Shown: piece after piece, positions 27,081-38,813 of the stretch
Layout of the letters: each line of letters starts with the position of its first letter
Numbering within the stretch: the stretch's first letter is position 1
NCBI RefSeq assembly: GCF_011305995.1
Contig: NZ_CP049910.1
Location: 186,001 to 250,000 of the forward strand
Reading direction: 5' to 3'
Length of the DNA: 64,000 nucleotides
Source of the DNA: Diaphorobacter sp. HDW4A
GTDB taxonomy: Bacteria; Pseudomonadota; Gammaproteobacteria; Burkholderiales; Burkholderiaceae_C
Position numbers and translations under genes: made by a program
The notes under the pieces: generated by a model
Database searches by the model: none
What the model was told of the DNA's origin: nothing
Seen by the model: only the letters and a program-made list of their open reading frames with translations

Positions 27081-27932
27081 ATGCAATTAATAGCAATTTT
27101 GACTGCCACACTGGCTGCTGGCATTGGGAGTGTCTGGATCGCCGCGTTGTTGATGCGCTTTGGTCTGGGCAATGGAAATCGCGTGGGAACGCAGCATCTG
27201 CTGAGTCTGGCTGCCGGGGCCTTGCTGGCTACCGCCTTCATGCATCTGCTGCCCGAGGCCTTCGAGGAAAGCCATGCGCATGCGCACGAACTGTTCCCGA
27301 TTCTGCTGGTGGGGCTGGTGTTTTTCTTTCTGCTCGACAAGGCCGAGCTCTGGCATCACGGGCATGAGCACTACGATGCGCATCGCAACGAAGCGGGTGC
27401 TCACAAGCATGACCATGCCCACGACCATGAGCATGAGCATGAGCATCATGAACATGGGCATGCACATACGCACGGCAAACAGGGCGGAGGCTGGTCCATC
27501 CTCACCGGCGACAGCGTTCACTGCTTTGGAGACGGCGTGCTGATCGCCTCGGCCTTCATGGCCGACATGCGGCTGGGCATCGTCGCGGCCGTGTCGGTGC
27601 TGGCGCACGAGGTGCCGCACCATATCGGCGATCTGGTGGTGATGAGTCGGGGCAGTGTCGATCGCCGCGTTGCGCTGATCAAGGTGTCACTGGCTGGTGC
27701 GGTGACCGCGCTGGGTGGCCTTGCGGGCTATTTCCTGCTCAACCAACTGCACGATGGCCTGATGTACTTGCTGGTGATCGCATCCGCCAGCTTCATCTAT
27801 GTGGCGCTGGCCGATTTGATTCCGCAACTGCAAAAGCGCCTCTCGGCGGCTCAGACCTTTGCGCAGATCGCCTGGCTCGTGGCGGGAATTCTGATTGTGA
27901 CCCTCGTGAGCAAGGCTGCTCACGTTCACTGA
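27081..27932 (+). CDS. ZIP-family divalent metal transporter with His-rich loop
   Basis: A 283-residue ZIP (zinc/iron permease) protein with about eight membrane segments. Between segments 3 and 4 lies a histidine-rich cytoplasmic loop (about residues 92-131) with many His-Glu and His-Asp repeats, probably a metal sensor or chelator. The pore motifs are SVHCFGDG in segment 4 and AHEVPHH in segment 5, so the usual HNxxD is a HCFGD variant while HExxH is intact. It most likely moves zinc or a similar cation. The gene converges with the response regulator gene 16 bases away. Confidence 0.9.
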   Translation: MQLIAILTATLAAGIGSVWIAALLMRFGLGNGNRVGTQHLLSLAAGALLATAFMHLLPEAFEESHAHAHELFPILLVGLVFFFLLDKAELWHHGHEHYDAHRNEAGAHKHDHAHDHEHEHEHHEHGHAHTHGKQGGGWSILTGDSVHCFGDGVLIASAFMADMRLGIVAAVSVLAHEVPHHIGDLVVMSRGSVDRRVALIKVSLAGAVTALGGLAGYFLLNQLHDGLMYLLVIASASFIYVALADLIPQLQKRLSAAQTFAQIAWLVAGILIVTLVSKAAHVH

Positions 27933-27948
27933 GTTGAAAAGTGCATCC

Positions 27949-28698
27949 TCACCGCAGGGTGAGCGCCTCGCGCACGGCAGTCACCTGCCTGCGCGAGACG
28001 GGCAGCAGCTCAGCCAAGCCTTGCAGGCGTACGGCCCAGCCTTCGCCTTCCTCGGCGTCGTAATGTTTTTCAAGTGAACGCAGCGCCCGGCGCGCGACCA
28101 GCATGCTGCGGTGCACGCGCATGAAATGCTCGGCGTAGCGTGCTTCAAGCTCCGACAGCGATCCGTCCAGAATGTAGCTGCGCGCGAAGGTACGAACGGT
28201 CACGTATTTCTGCTCGGCCTTCAGATACAGCACCTCGGTCATCGGTATGCGCACCGTGCGGCCGCGCTCCTGAATGACGATGGAGGCCTCGTTGTCCTGC
28301 ACAGACACCGTCGCTGCCTGCGTCTGCGCGCGCGGCAGGCGCTGCACCTTGGCAAGGGCCTGCTGCAGTCGCGCGAGACGCACGGGCTTGGTGAGATAGT
28401 CCGCCACATCGAGTTCGAACGCGCTGACCGCATGGTCCACATGCGCCGTCACGAAGACGATGGCGGGCGGGCTGGGCATTTGCTGGATGGTCTGCGCGAG
28501 CGACAGGCCGTCCTGACCGGGCATGTGGATGTCGAGCAGCACCAGATCAATGCCCGCGCCCGTGCGCTGCTGCAGCACGGTCAGGGCCTCGCCGGCGTGT
28601 GCGGCCTCCTGTACGGTGTAGTCGGCTTGGCAGTCGGACAGCAGCGTGCGAAGCCGGCTGCGGGCCAGCGCTTCATCGTCGACGATCAGGATGTTCAT
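27949..28698 (-). CDS. LytTR-family response regulator, AlgR-like
   Basis: A 249-residue response regulator. The receiver domain has the acidic pair in LIVDDE (residues 4-9), the phosphorylation site Asp56 in LVLLDIHMPG and Lys104 in DYLTKPV; the C-terminal DNA-binding domain is of the LytTR type (YLKAEQKYVTVRTFARSYIL, FMRVHRSMLVAR). The start MNILIVDDEA at 28698 is chosen from homology; the upstream extension of the frame is not family sequence. It follows its sensor kinase gene by 22 bases on the same strand. The neighbourhood with argH mirrors the algZ-algR-argH order of pseudomonads, so an AlgR orthologue is likely. Confidence 0.88.
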   Translation of the reverse strand: MNILIVDDEALARSRLRTLLSDCQADYTVQEAAHAGEALTVLQQRTGAGIDLVLLDIHMPGQDGLSLAQTIQQMPSPPAIVFVTAHVDHAVSAFELDVADYLTKPVRLARLQQALAKVQRLPRAQTQAATVSVQDNEASIVIQERGRTVRIPMTEVLYLKAEQKYVTVRTFARSYILDGSLSELEARYAEHFMRVHRSMLVARRALRSLEKHYDAEEGEGWAVRLQGLAELLPVSRRQVTAVREALTLR

Positions 28699-28720
28699 TC
28701 CGCTCGAGGGTTCTATGGAG

Positions 28721-29812
28721 TTAGTGAGTGTCTGACTGAGAGGCGGGCAGGGCGATGCGCACTCGATACAGGCCATTTTGCATGCCTGCGCTGAAGTCGC
28801 AATCCACGTCATGCAGCAAACGCAACCGCTCGCGCACATTGGCCAGGGCAATGCCGTGGCCGCGCGTGGCGTGGGCCTCGCCCTCGCCCTCGCCCTCGGC
28901 GGCGTCGGGCACGGTGTTGGTGATCTGCAGAATCACCCGGCGATTGCGCAGCTCGGTGCTGATGCGCAGCTTGCCACCGCGCGCGCAGGGCTCGATGCCG
29001 TGCTTGACGGCGTTTTCCACCAGCGGCTGCAGCAAAAGCGGCGGCAGCGTGGACTGCATCGCCTGGGGGTCGAGCTGCCACTGCACGCGCATGCGCTCGC
29101 CAAAACGCACCTGTTCGATGTCGAGATAGCGCTGGGCGAGGGTGATTTCCTCCTCCAGCGTGGACGCGGTGCCTTGCTCCATCAGCGCATGGCGGAACAG
29201 GTCGCTCAGATCTTCGAGCAGTGCCTCGGCCTTGGCGGGCTCCTCGCGCACAAGGGCCACGGCGCTGTTGAGCGTGTTGAAAAGAAAGTGTGGCCGGATG
29301 CGGGCCTGCAGCTCGGTCAGCCGCGCGGTGGTGGCCGCTGGCGTTCTGCCTCGTGCACGCATCTGCAGCACAGCCACCAGTGCCAGAGCCATCAGCCCGC
29401 CAGTAAAGCCACTTGCAAGTTGCGGCCATTCACCCGCGTCGGATAGCACCCATGCAAGAAGTTTGCAGGTGCTCACTCCCGAAATGAATCCCAACATTGT
29501 GCCAAGTGCGTACTGCATGGCCGTTGGCAGCCGCTGCAGCTGGCTCTTGAGCGCGCAGGTGCACAGCAGCCAGCCGAGCGTCGAGGGCAGGGCTCCGCCG
29601 GTGACCAGCGCCAGCCGCGAAAGCCAGTCTGCTGGCGAGTTGGCGTGGAACATCACCCCCACGGCGAGAACCACCTCCACGAACAGAACGGCGCGCAGAA
29701 CGACGCCGATATGGCAGGCGTCGAACACCTGCATCCGCTCTTCGCGGAAGGGGCGTTCGGGCGATTTTTGGCTGAGGGGCGGAAGGGTCGATAAAATTTC
29801 GGTCTCTTGCAT
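28721..29812 (-). CDS. LytS/AlgZ-type sensor histidine kinase
   Basis: A 363-residue membrane sensor kinase of the His_kinase (LytS/YehU/AlgZ) class. About four hydrophobic segments occupy residues 35-150. The phospho-acceptor is His175 in [13 protein letters not shown], and the ATP-binding domain has [11 protein letters not shown] (Asn267) and the [13 protein letters not shown] glycine box. It pairs with the LytTR regulator gene just downstream. The start MQETEILST at 29812 lies 52 bases from the divergent argH start, so the two genes share a very short promoter region. Confidence 0.88.
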   Translation of the reverse strand: MQETEILSTLPPLSQKSPERPFREERMQVFDACHIGVVLRAVLFVEVVLAVGVMFHANSPADWLSRLALVTGGALPSTLGWLLCTCALKSQLQRLPTAMQYALGTMLGFISGVSTCKLLAWVLSDAGEWPQLASGFTGGLMALALVAVLQMRARGRTPAATTARLTELQARIRPHFLFNTLNSAVALVREEPAKAEALLEDLSDLFRHALMEQGTASTLEEEITLAQRYLDIEQVRFGERMRVQWQLDPQAMQSTLPPLLLQPLVENAVKHGIEPCARGGKLRISTELRNRRVILQITNTVPDAAEGEGEGEAHATRGHGIALANVRERLRLLHDVDCDFSAGMQNGLYRVRIALPASQSDTH

Positions 29813-29864
29813 TGCGGCATCCGGCTTTCTCGGGTGTCGGAACAAACCGGATTATTGCCCTCTC

Positions 29865-31322
<1,458 letters not shown>

Positions 31323-31386
31323 TATTTGGCCAGACCGTTGGCCTGATATTTGCTGGTTGGATTGGTCCGCAACCTCTGGAATCTTC

Positions 31387-32364
31387 ATGCGCATTTCTCG
31401 CCGCCGCGTTCTTCAATTTTCATTGGCTGCCACGGCAGCAGGCCATGCGCCATGGAGCCTTGCAGAGGGACACAGGCCGATCCGCCTGCTGGTCGGATTT
31501 CCTCCCGGTGGCGGCACCGACGCAATCGCGCGTCTGCTGGCCGAGAAGCTCAAGGACCAGCTTGGCGAGACCGTCATCGTCGACAACCGCCCCGGCGCGG
31601 GCGGGCAGATCGCGGCACAGGTGTTGAAATCAGCTGCGGCCGACGGCAGCACGCTGTTCGTCACGCACGACCACACCATCTCCATCCTCCCGCAGGTCGT
31701 GAAGAAGCCGGGCTTCGATCCCGACCGTGACTTCATGCCCGCAGGTGGTTTTGCGAATTTCGTGAACTGCTTTGCGGTCTCTACGGCCACGCCCGTGAAG
31801 AGTTTTTCCGATTACGTGAGCTGGGTGAAGGAGCAGGGCCATGGCAAGAGCGCCGTGGGCATTCCGGCACCGGCCTCCACGCCTGAATTTCTGGTGCAAC
31901 TGCTCGGCAAGCGCTACCAGCTGGACCTGCTGGCCGCGCCGTACCGCGGCAGCGCGCCGATGATCGCCGACATGCTGGGCAACCAGATTCCGGCGGGCAT
32001 CGGCTCGGTGCAGGATTTTCTTGAGAACCACAAGGCTGGCAAGCTGCGCGTGTTGGCCGTGCTCGGTGGCAAGCGCCAGGCCGCTTTGCCCGATGTGCCG
32101 ACGTTCGCGGAGCTCGGCCTCAAGGGCTTCGAAGACCTGCCCTACTATGGCGTCTACGCACCTAAGGGCACGCCCGCTGCGTTCATCGAACGCTTCTCGC
32201 ACGCACTCGCCAAGGTGGTTGCCATGCCCGATGTGCACGAGCAGCTCACCGCCATGGGCATCAATGTCGAGTACCTGACCCCGGTGCAGCTCGCCAAGCG
32301 CGAGCACGCGTACACCCAAGCTTGGAAAAAAATCATCCAAGCCAGCGGATTCCAGCCGCAATAA
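31387..32364 (+). CDS. Bug/TctC-family periplasmic solute-binding protein
   Basis: A 325-residue member of the tripartite tricarboxylate receptor family. The N-terminus MRISRRRVLQFSLAATAAGH is a twin-arginine-like or Sec signal; the mature domain has RPIRLLVGFPPGGGTDAIARL, VDNRPGAGGQIAAQ and APYRGSAPMIADMLG. It follows argH by 64 bases with no partner transporter genes. Ligand unknown; it may supply the orphan tctBA transporter or act in sensing. Confidence 0.9.
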   Translation: MRISRRRVLQFSLAATAAGHAPWSLAEGHRPIRLLVGFPPGGGTDAIARLLAEKLKDQLGETVIVDNRPGAGGQIAAQVLKSAAADGSTLFVTHDHTISILPQVVKKPGFDPDRDFMPAGGFANFVNCFAVSTATPVKSFSDYVSWVKEQGHGKSAVGIPAPASTPEFLVQLLGKRYQLDLLAAPYRGSAPMIADMLGNQIPAGIGSVQDFLENHKAGKLRVLAVLGGKRQAALPDVPTFAELGLKGFEDLPYYGVYAPKGTPAAFIERFSHALAKVVAMPDVHEQLTAMGINVEYLTPVQLAKREHAYTQAWKKIIQASGFQPQ

Positions 32365-32368
32365 AAGG

Positions 32369-32471
32369 ACACCCCCTGAGGCGTTGCGCGCCTTCCCCCG
32401 CTCTCGCATTGCTTTCGCAAGGCGGGCAGGGGACGCAGCCAGCGCGGAGGGGCGGCCCCTGCGCGGCTGCC
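32369..32471. repeat. GC-rich structured intergenic repeat of Comamonadaceae type
   Basis: Starts just after the Bug stop with ACACCCCCTGAGGCG and contains nested hairpins: AGGCG/CGCCT around positions 32379-32392, and a long one where GCAGCC, GCGC and AGGGGC pair in order with GCCCCT, GCGC and GGCTGC (about 32435-32470). I recognise this block style (CCCCCTGAG, then GGGGACG and a GC-rich hairpin) as a repeat often found downstream of genes in Acidovorax and Comamonas relatives; that is from memory and not measured here. It may act as a transcript 3' end. Confidence 0.6.
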
Positions 32472-32776
32472 CTCGCCGTGCCCGTTTCATGCGCTGTAGG
32501 CGATTGCATTTCCTTGCTACATTGTGATTTTTGGTAACTGATATCTGATTTTGTTTGTGTTCTCCAGGGCGATATTCGACGGGCATTCAGACTATATTCG
32601 TTGCTAGCAATTGGACTGGCGCGGCTTGCTGCCGTGCGCCATGCGCGTGGCTGCCCGAGGGTGGCGCACGGGCTCGGGCGCGCGCTCAAGCAAAATCACG
32701 CCAAACGCTCGCAATGCCGCACTGCAGATCGGAGGAGGTCTGTGGCGGCATTCCTCTGGATTTTCGAGAATTCCAT
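32472..32776 (+). promoter_or_regulatory. Promoter and leader region of the alpha-2-macroglobulin gene
   Basis: About 300 bases without a gene. Positions 32500-32600 are clearly more AT-rich than the surroundings and are the likely promoter area. A hairpin with arms GCCCGAG and CTCGGGC lies near 32654-32680, in the leader. GGAGGAGG near 32730 is too far from the ATG at 32777 to be its ribosome-binding site. Confidence 0.35.
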
Positions 32777-35700
32777 ATGACAACAGGCACTACTCGCTTT
32801 CGCGGAGCACTCCTGACGCTGGCGCTCATGGCGACCGGCGCGGCGCAGGCATTGACCGTCACCAGTTTGTCGCCGCAAGGCGAGGTATCGCGCGTGCGGC
32901 AACTGGTGGCCAAATTCGACAGCGCGGCCGTGCGTTTCGGCGACCCGAAGGCGGCCGCACCGCTCACTGTGTCGTGCGACAACGCGGATGCAGGCAAGGG
33001 CACGGGCCGTTGGACCGGCGACCGCGAATGGGTTTACGACTTTGCCAAGGACCTTCCCCCAGGCGTGCGCTGCGCGGCAACGCTCAAGTCGGGCTTCAAG
33101 TCGCCAAGCGATGCGGAGATCAGCGGCCAGAAGAGCTACCAGTTCAGCACTGGCGGTCCTTACGTGCGCTACATACAGCCAGGCACGTATCAGTCCATCG
33201 ACGAAGAACAGTACTTCACGCTCACGCTCAATGGCGGCGCGACACTGGACAGCATCAAGCAGAACGTCTGGTGCGTCGCGAGCGGCGTGGGCGAGCGCAT
33301 TCCGGTGCAGCTCATCGAGGGAAAGCAACGTGAGGAGTTGCTGAAAGCACAGGGGCTCGACAGGGACGCCGCGCGCGATCCACTCTCGTATGTGACGCTG
33401 TCCTGCAACCGTCGCCTGTCGTCGGGCTCGGACATGCAGATCGTCTTCGGCAAGGGCGTCGCCACGCCGAGCGGGGTGGCCAACTCGCAGGAAAAGCGCT
33501 TCTCGTACAAGGTGCGCGAGCCCTTCCACGCGGAGTTCACCTGCGAGCGCGAGAGCGCGCAGTCGGGCTGTCTGCCGATCCGCCCGATGCTGATCAACTT
33601 CAACGCACCGGTCTCGCGCAAGCTGGCAGATGGCATTCGGCTCAAGTCATCCTCCGGGTCGGTCAAACCCAACCTCGGCAACGACGCGGCCGATGCCGAT
33701 TCGGTGCTGAGCAGCGTGCAGTTCGATCCACCGTTCACGCCCGGCACCAAATTCACCATCGAGCTGCCCAAGGGCTTCCAGGATGCCTCGGGCCGCACGC
33801 TGGACAACGCGGCGAGCTTCCCGCTTGCGGTCGCAGCGGGCCAGATGCCGCCGCTTGCCAAGTTTGCGGCTGCGACCTTCGGCATCGTCGAGCGCTTTGC
33901 GGAAGGCCCAGAGGGTCCGGCGCTGTTGCCGGTCACGCTGCGCAATGTGGAGCAGGCACTGCAGGTCAGCGGCTTGGATGCGGCCACGGCCGCGAAGACC
34001 GCGCAGAGCCAGTCGCCCAAGGTCAGCACCTTCAAGCCCGGCAGCGACGCGGAGATCATCCGCTGGTACCGCAAGGTGCAGCAGTACAACGAATGGTCCA
34101 TCTCGCGCAAGATCGCGCGCAAGGACGTGAAGGGCGCGCTGCCCAAGATTCTCGAGGGCGAAGGCAATGAGCGGGATTCGACCGTGCAGACGCGTGCGCT
34201 GTCCCTGCTTGGCGGCCAGAGCAATGTGAAGACGCTCGATGTGCCCAAGACCCACAGCACCGATCCGCGTCCCTTCGAAGTGGTGGGTATTCCGCTGCCC
34301 GTGGGCTTTCACGTGGTCGAGATCGCGTCGCCGATGCTCGGCAAGGCGTTGCTCAGCGAAGAGCTTGGCGCGGGTCGCACGATGTATGTGCGCACCTCGG
34401 CGCTGGTGACCAATTTGGCGGTGCACTTCAAGCTCGGCCGCGAGAATTCCGAGGCCTGGGTGACCACACTCGACAAGGGCCAGGTGGTGCCGGGTGCGGT
34501 GGTGCGCGTATCAAGCTGCAGCGGCGCAGAAGTGGCCCATGCGACCACCGATGCCAAAGGCATTGCGAAGTTCGACGCACTCCCGTCCCAGCCCGATACC
34601 TGCAACAGCGAGGACGACTACAGCCGCGCCTACTTCGTGAGCGCACGTGCCAAGGGCGCGGATGGCGTGGAAGACATGGCCTTCACCTGGAGCGACTGGC
34701 AGCGTGGCATCGAGCCGTGGCGCTTCAACGTGCCCACGAGCAGCGAGAGTGATCCCGATCAGGTGGCGCACACCGTGTTCGACCGCACGCTGCTGCGCGC
34801 GGGCGAGACCGTGTCGATGAAGCACTATCTGCGCACTCAGAACATGAAAGGCTTCGGCCTGCCGGATGCCACGCCGACCACGCTGGTCGTCACCCATCTG
34901 GGCAGCGGCCAGCAGTTCACCGAAGAACTGCAATGGCGCAAGACCACGACCGGTGGCCTGAGCGCCGAGAGCAGCTTCAAGATTCCGTCCGCAGCGAAGC
35001 TTGGCGAATACGGAGTCGAGCTGAAAGGCAATGTGAAGGGCAACGAGCGCAGCTTCGGCTCGGGCAGTTTCCGCGTGGAAGAGTTCCGCCTGCCGGTGTT
35101 TGATGGCCGCGTCACGCCGACCGACAAGAAGCCGCTGGTGCGCACCCGCAGCGTGCCGGTCGATGTGCAGATCAACTACGTCTCGGGCGGCCCGGCGGCG
35201 CGGCTGCCGGTGCGCGTGTCGTCGATGGTGCGCGGCAAGAGCATGAACTTTTCCGACTTCGAGATGTTCAGCTTCCAGCCGCCGCGCAAGCGCGATGCAA
35301 ACCCCAGTGGCAACAGCGACAACGAGGAACCTACCTCGTCGGAAGACAACCGCGTGATCGCTGACAAACTGCCCGTGACGCTCGACGCCAAGGGCACGGG
35401 CACGGTCACCATCGACAAGGTGCCGCAATCGCGCGCACCGCAGGACATGGTGCTGGAGGCAACCTATGCCGATCCGAATGGCGAGGTGCAGACGCTGCGC
35501 AGCACGCAGACGCTTTGGCCCGCTGGTGTGATCGCGGGCATCAAGACCGAGGGCTGGGTATCGGCATCGAGCAAGATGAAGTTCCAGGCGCTGGCACTGG
35601 CGCTTGATGGCAAGCCGCAGACCGGCGTGCCGGTAGAAGTGCAGGCTGTGGCCCGCATCACCACCACCAGCCGCAAGCGCATGGTGGGCGGTTTCTACAG

Positions 35701-38700
35701 CTACGACAACAAGACCGAGACCAAGGATCTGGGCACCGTCTGCACTGGCAAGACCGACAGCCGTGGTCTGGTGCTCTGCGAAGCCAAGATATCCGAGGCC
35801 GGTGAAGTCGAACTGATTGCCAAGGCGCGCGACAAGGACGGCAACGAGTCGCTGGCCGCCGCCACCGTGTGGGTCACGCGTCAGGGCGAATTGTGGTTTG
35901 GTGGCGAGGACCACGACCGCATCGACGTGCTACCCGAAAAGAAGAGCTACCAGCCCGGTGAGACCGCCCAGCTGCAAGTGCGCATGCCGTTCCGCTACGC
36001 CACCGCGCTGGTGACGGTGGAGCGCGAGGGCATTCTGAGCTCCGAGGTCGTGCAGCTCAACGGCCAGGACCCGACGGTGAATCTGAAGATTCAGGAAGCC
36101 TGGGGCCCGAACGTTTATGTGAGCGTATTCGTGCTGCGCGGACGGCTGCGCGAGGTGCCTTGGTACAGCTTCTTCACCTGGGGCTTCAAGTCGCCACGTG
36201 AATGGTGGAATGCCTTCTGGTACGAGGGCAAGGAATATGTCGCGCCGACCGCGATGGTTGACCTGTCCAAGCCCGCTTACCGCTTCGGAATGACCGAGCT
36301 GCGCGTGGGCACCAAGGGGCATCAGATCGACGTGAAGGTGGCAGCCGACAAGGAAAGCTACCCGGTGCGCGGCAAGGCGCAGGTGACGATCTCGGCCACG
36401 CTGCCCGACGGCAAGCCCGCCGCCGGTGCGGAAATCGCGCTGGCTGCGGTGGACAAGGCGCTGCTGGCGCTCAAGCCCAACACCAGCTGGAACCTGCTTG
36501 AAGCGATGCTGCAGCGCCGCTCCTGGGGCGTGGAGACATCGACCGCGCAGATGGAAATCATCGGCCGCAGGCACTACGGCAAGAAGGCTGTGCCCGCGGG
36601 CGGTGGTGGCGGCAATCTGCAGGCGCGCGAACTGCTCGACACGCTGCTCGTGTGGACCCCCTCGATCAAGCTCGACGCCAATGGTCAGGCCAAGGTGGAG
36701 GTGCCGCTCAACGATGCGCTGACCACGTTCAAGATCGTAGCCGTGGCCGATGCGGGCGTGAGCCTGTTCGGCACCGGCAGCACCGAGATCCGCGCCACGC
36801 AGGACCTGCAGATCATCAGCGGCCTGCCGCCGCTGGTGCGCGAGGACGACCAGTTCCGCGCGATGATCACGCTGCGCAACACCACCAAGAACGCGATGAA
36901 GGTTGAGGTCACGCCGCGCGCCGCGCTGCTCACGCTCGACAAGCAGACCGTGGACATTCCTGCGAATGACTCGCGTGAAGTGGCTTGGAATGTGACCGCG
37001 CCCGCGCAGCTCGCACAAACCCGCGCGCAGGCGCTGATGTGGGAGATCGAGGCGCGTGATGTGACTGCGGGAGGGGCCGCAGGTGCGCGCGATGCGCTCA
37101 AGGTGACGCAGAAGCTGATCCCCGCGATTCCGCTGACCGTGCAGCAGGGCACGTTGATGCAGGTGGACGGCAGCGTCGCGATGAGCGTGGCGCCGCCCGC
37201 CGATGCGATTGCCGGACGCGGTGGCCTCAAGCTCGCGCTGCAGCCCAAACTTGCCGAAGGCCTGCCGGCGGTGCGCGACTGGTGGATCAACTACCCGTTC
37301 ATCTGTCTTGAGCAGAAGACCAGCAAGTCGGTTGGCCTGCGCGATGGCGCGATGTGGCAGTCGGTGATGTCGCAGCTGCCGACTTATCTGGACGGCGACG
37401 GTCTTGCGATGTACTTCCCGCCGCGCGCTGGCGATTCCAGCATGGGCAGCGACACGCTCACCGCCTATTTGCTGTCGGCGTCCAACGAGGCCTCGGGCTT
37501 GCACCCCGAATTCACACTGCCGCCCGAAGCGTTCGATACCATGGTGCGAGGCTTGACCGCGTTTGTCGAAGGCCGCATCCAGCGCAGTTTCTGGAGTCCG
37601 CGCAAGGATCTGGACATGCGCAAGATAGCGGCGGTCGAGGCGCTCTCGCGCTACGGCAAGGCCACGCCGCGCATGCTCACCAGCATTCAGATCACGCCCA
37701 ACCAGTGGCCCACGCATTCGGTGCTCGACTGGTTCATGGTGCTGCAGCGTATGAAGGATGTGCCCGAGCGCGAGCAGAAGATCGCCGAGGCCACGCAGAT
37801 CCTGCGTGCGCGCCTGTCGTTCCAGGGCACCAAGGTGATTTTCAGCACCGAGAAGGACGACTACTGGTGGTGGCTGATGCAGAACGGCGACGTCAACATG
37901 GCGCGCCTGCTGATCGCGGTGATGAACGACCCGGCGTGGAAGGACGACATCGGCCGCATCGCCAATGGCTTCATCCTGCGTCAGCAGAACGGCGCGTGGC
38001 ACACCACCTCGGCCAATTTCTGGGGCGGCCTGGCACTTGAAAAATTCAGCGCGGTGCATGAGTCCACGCCGGTCGCGGGTTTCACCAAGGCCACACTGGG
38101 CGCGAACTCGGCGCTGGTGGACTGGAGCAAGGTCGAGCGCGTGAAGACCACCGATGCGGGCGGTGCACCGAACCAGACGACATGGTTCGGCGCACCCGCA
38201 TCGCCGGGCAACTTCAAGAACAACACCATGTTCCTGCCGTGGACGCCCGCACCCGAGAGCCTGAACGTCACACAGGTCGGCAGCGGCAAGCCGTGGCTCA
38301 CCGTGCAGTCAATCGCGGCCATTCGACTGAAGGAGCCGTTCGCCGCCGGTTACGCGATCAAGAAGACGGTCACGCCGGTTGAGCAGGCCGACAAGTCCCT
38401 GCCCGCCAACACCTTCTCGCGCGGTGACGTGTTGCGCGTGAAGCTGGAGGTGAACGCGAGCGCCGACATGACGTGGGTGGCCATCACTGATCCGATCCCG
38501 GCCGGTGCCACCATCCTCGGCGGCGGTCTGGGTCGCGATTCCGAGATCGCGACCAAGGGCGAGAAGCGCGAAGGCTGGGCATGGCCCGCGTTCGAAGAAC
38601 GCAGCTTCGAGTCTTTCCGCAGCTACTACCAGTACATCCCCAAGGGCACGATCAGCATGGAATACACCGTGCGCTTGAATAACGCGGGTGAGTTCTCCAT

Positions 38701-38788
38701 GCCACCAAGCCGCGTGGAAGCGCTCTATGCGCCCGAGATGTTCGGCGAATCACCGAACGCGAACGTGAAGGTGGTGGGCGGCAAGTAA
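32777..38788 (+). CDS. Bacterial alpha-2-macroglobulin-like protein with thioester motif
   Basis: A 2,003-residue exported protein of the bacterial alpha-2-macroglobulin family, thought to trap proteases in the periplasm. The signal peptide runs from MTTGTTRFRGALLTLALMAT to about AAQA; it has no lipobox cysteine, so the protein is probably soluble, unlike lipoprotein YfhM. A series of MG-type beta domains precedes a bait-region-like part, then ALTTFKIVAVADAG, and the thioester motif CLEQ at residues 1510-1513 within YPFICLEQKTS. It ends with a domain containing FAAGYAIKKTVTP and GEFSMPPSRVEALYAPEMFG. The partner pbpC, normally adjacent, lies 6.7 kb downstream. A terminator follows. Confidence 0.92.
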   Translation: MTTGTTRFRGALLTLALMATGAAQALTVTSLSPQGEVSRVRQLVAKFDSAAVRFGDPKAAAPLTVSCDNADAGKGTGRWTGDREWVYDFAKDLPPGVRCAATLKSGFKSPSDAEISGQKSYQFSTGGPYVRYIQPGTYQSIDEEQYFTLTLNGGATLDSIKQNVWCVASGVGERIPVQLIEGKQREELLKAQGLDRDAARDPLSYVTLSCNRRLSSGSDMQIVFGKGVATPSGVANSQEKRFSYKVREPFHAEFTCERESAQSGCLPIRPMLINFNAPVSRKLADGIRLKSSSGSVKPNLGNDAADADSVLSSVQFDPPFTPGTKFTIELPKGFQDASGRTLDNAASFPLAVAAGQMPPLAKFAAATFGIVERFAEGPEGPALLPVTLRNVEQALQVSGLDAATAAKTAQSQSPKVSTFKPGSDAEIIRWYRKVQQYNEWSISRKIARKDVKGALPKILEGEGNERDSTVQTRALSLLGGQSNVKTLDVPKTHSTDPRPFEVVGIPLPVGFHVVEIASPMLGKALLSEELGAGRTMYVRTSALVTNLAVHFKLGRENSEAWVTTLDKGQVVPGAVVRVSSCSGAEVAHATTDAKGIAKFDALPSQPDTCNSEDDYSRAYFVSARAKGADGVEDMAFTWSDWQRGIEPWRFNVPTSSESDPDQVAHTVFDRTLLRAGETVSMKHYLRTQNMKGFGLPDATPTTLVVTHLGSGQQFTEELQWRKTTTGGLSAESSFKIPSAAKLGEYGVELKGNVKGNERSFGSGSFRVEEFRLPVFDGRVTPTDKKPLVRTRSVPVDVQINYVSGGPAARLPVRVSSMVRGKSMNFSDFEMFSFQPPRKRDANPSGNSDNEEPTSSEDNRVIADKLPVTLDAKGTGTVTIDKVPQSRAPQDMVLEATYADPNGEVQTLRSTQTLWPAGVIAGIKTEGWVSASSKMKFQALALALDGKPQTGVPVEVQAVARITTTSRKRMVGGFYSYDNKTETKDLGTVCTGKTDSRGLVLCEAKISEAGEVELIAKARDKDGNESLAAATVWVTRQGELWFGGEDHDRIDVLPEKKSYQPGETAQLQVRMPFRYATALVTVEREGILSSEVVQLNGQDPTVNLKIQEAWGPNVYVSVFVLRGRLREVPWYSFFTWGFKSPREWWNAFWYEGKEYVAPTAMVDLSKPAYRFGMTELRVGTKGHQIDVKVAADKESYPVRGKAQVTISATLPDGKPAAGAEIALAAVDKALLALKPNTSWNLLEAMLQRRSWGVETSTAQMEIIGRRHYGKKAVPAGGGGGNLQARELLDTLLVWTPSIKLDANGQAKVEVPLNDALTTFKIVAVADAGVSLFGTGSTEIRATQDLQIISGLPPLVREDDQFRAMITLRNTTKNAMKVEVTPRAALLTLDKQTVDIPANDSREVAWNVTAPAQLAQTRAQALMWEIEARDVTAGGAAGARDALKVTQKLIPAIPLTVQQGTLMQVDGSVAMSVAPPADAIAGRGGLKLALQPKLAEGLPAVRDWWINYPFICLEQKTSKSVGLRDGAMWQSVMSQLPTYLDGDGLAMYFPPRAGDSSMGSDTLTAYLLSASNEASGLHPEFTLPPEAFDTMVRGLTAFVEGRIQRSFWSPRKDLDMRKIAAVEALSRYGKATPRMLTSIQITPNQWPTHSVLDWFMVLQRMKDVPEREQKIAEATQILRARLSFQGTKVIFSTEKDDYWWWLMQNGDVNMARLLIAVMNDPAWKDDIGRIANGFILRQQNGAWHTTSANFWGGLALEKFSAVHESTPVAGFTKATLGANSALVDWSKVERVKTTDAGGAPNQTTWFGAPASPGNFKNNTMFLPWTPAPESLNVTQVGSGKPWLTVQSIAAIRLKEPFAAGYAIKKTVTPVEQADKSLPANTFSRGDVLRVKLEVNASADMTWVAITDPIPAGATILGGGLGRDSEIATKGEKREGWAWPAFEERSFESFRSYYQYIPKGTISMEYTVRLNNAGEFSMPPSRVEALYAPEMFGESPNANVKVVGGK

Positions 38789-38813
38789 GCCCACGACCCG
38801 CGCTTCAATGAAG

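Noticed and set aside
27355..27480. Short tandem CATGAG/CATGAC-like repeats
   Set aside because: They encode the histidine-rich loop of the ZIP transporter and need no separate explanation.
29142..29864. Long upstream extension of argH
   Set aside because: It is antisense to the sensor kinase gene and carries no argininosuccinate lyase sequence; the ATG at 29865 fits the family.
35930..38059. A 709-codon minus-strand frame opposite the alpha-2-macroglobulin gene
   Set aside because: Composition is that of an antisense shadow; the plus-strand protein is complete and recognisable.
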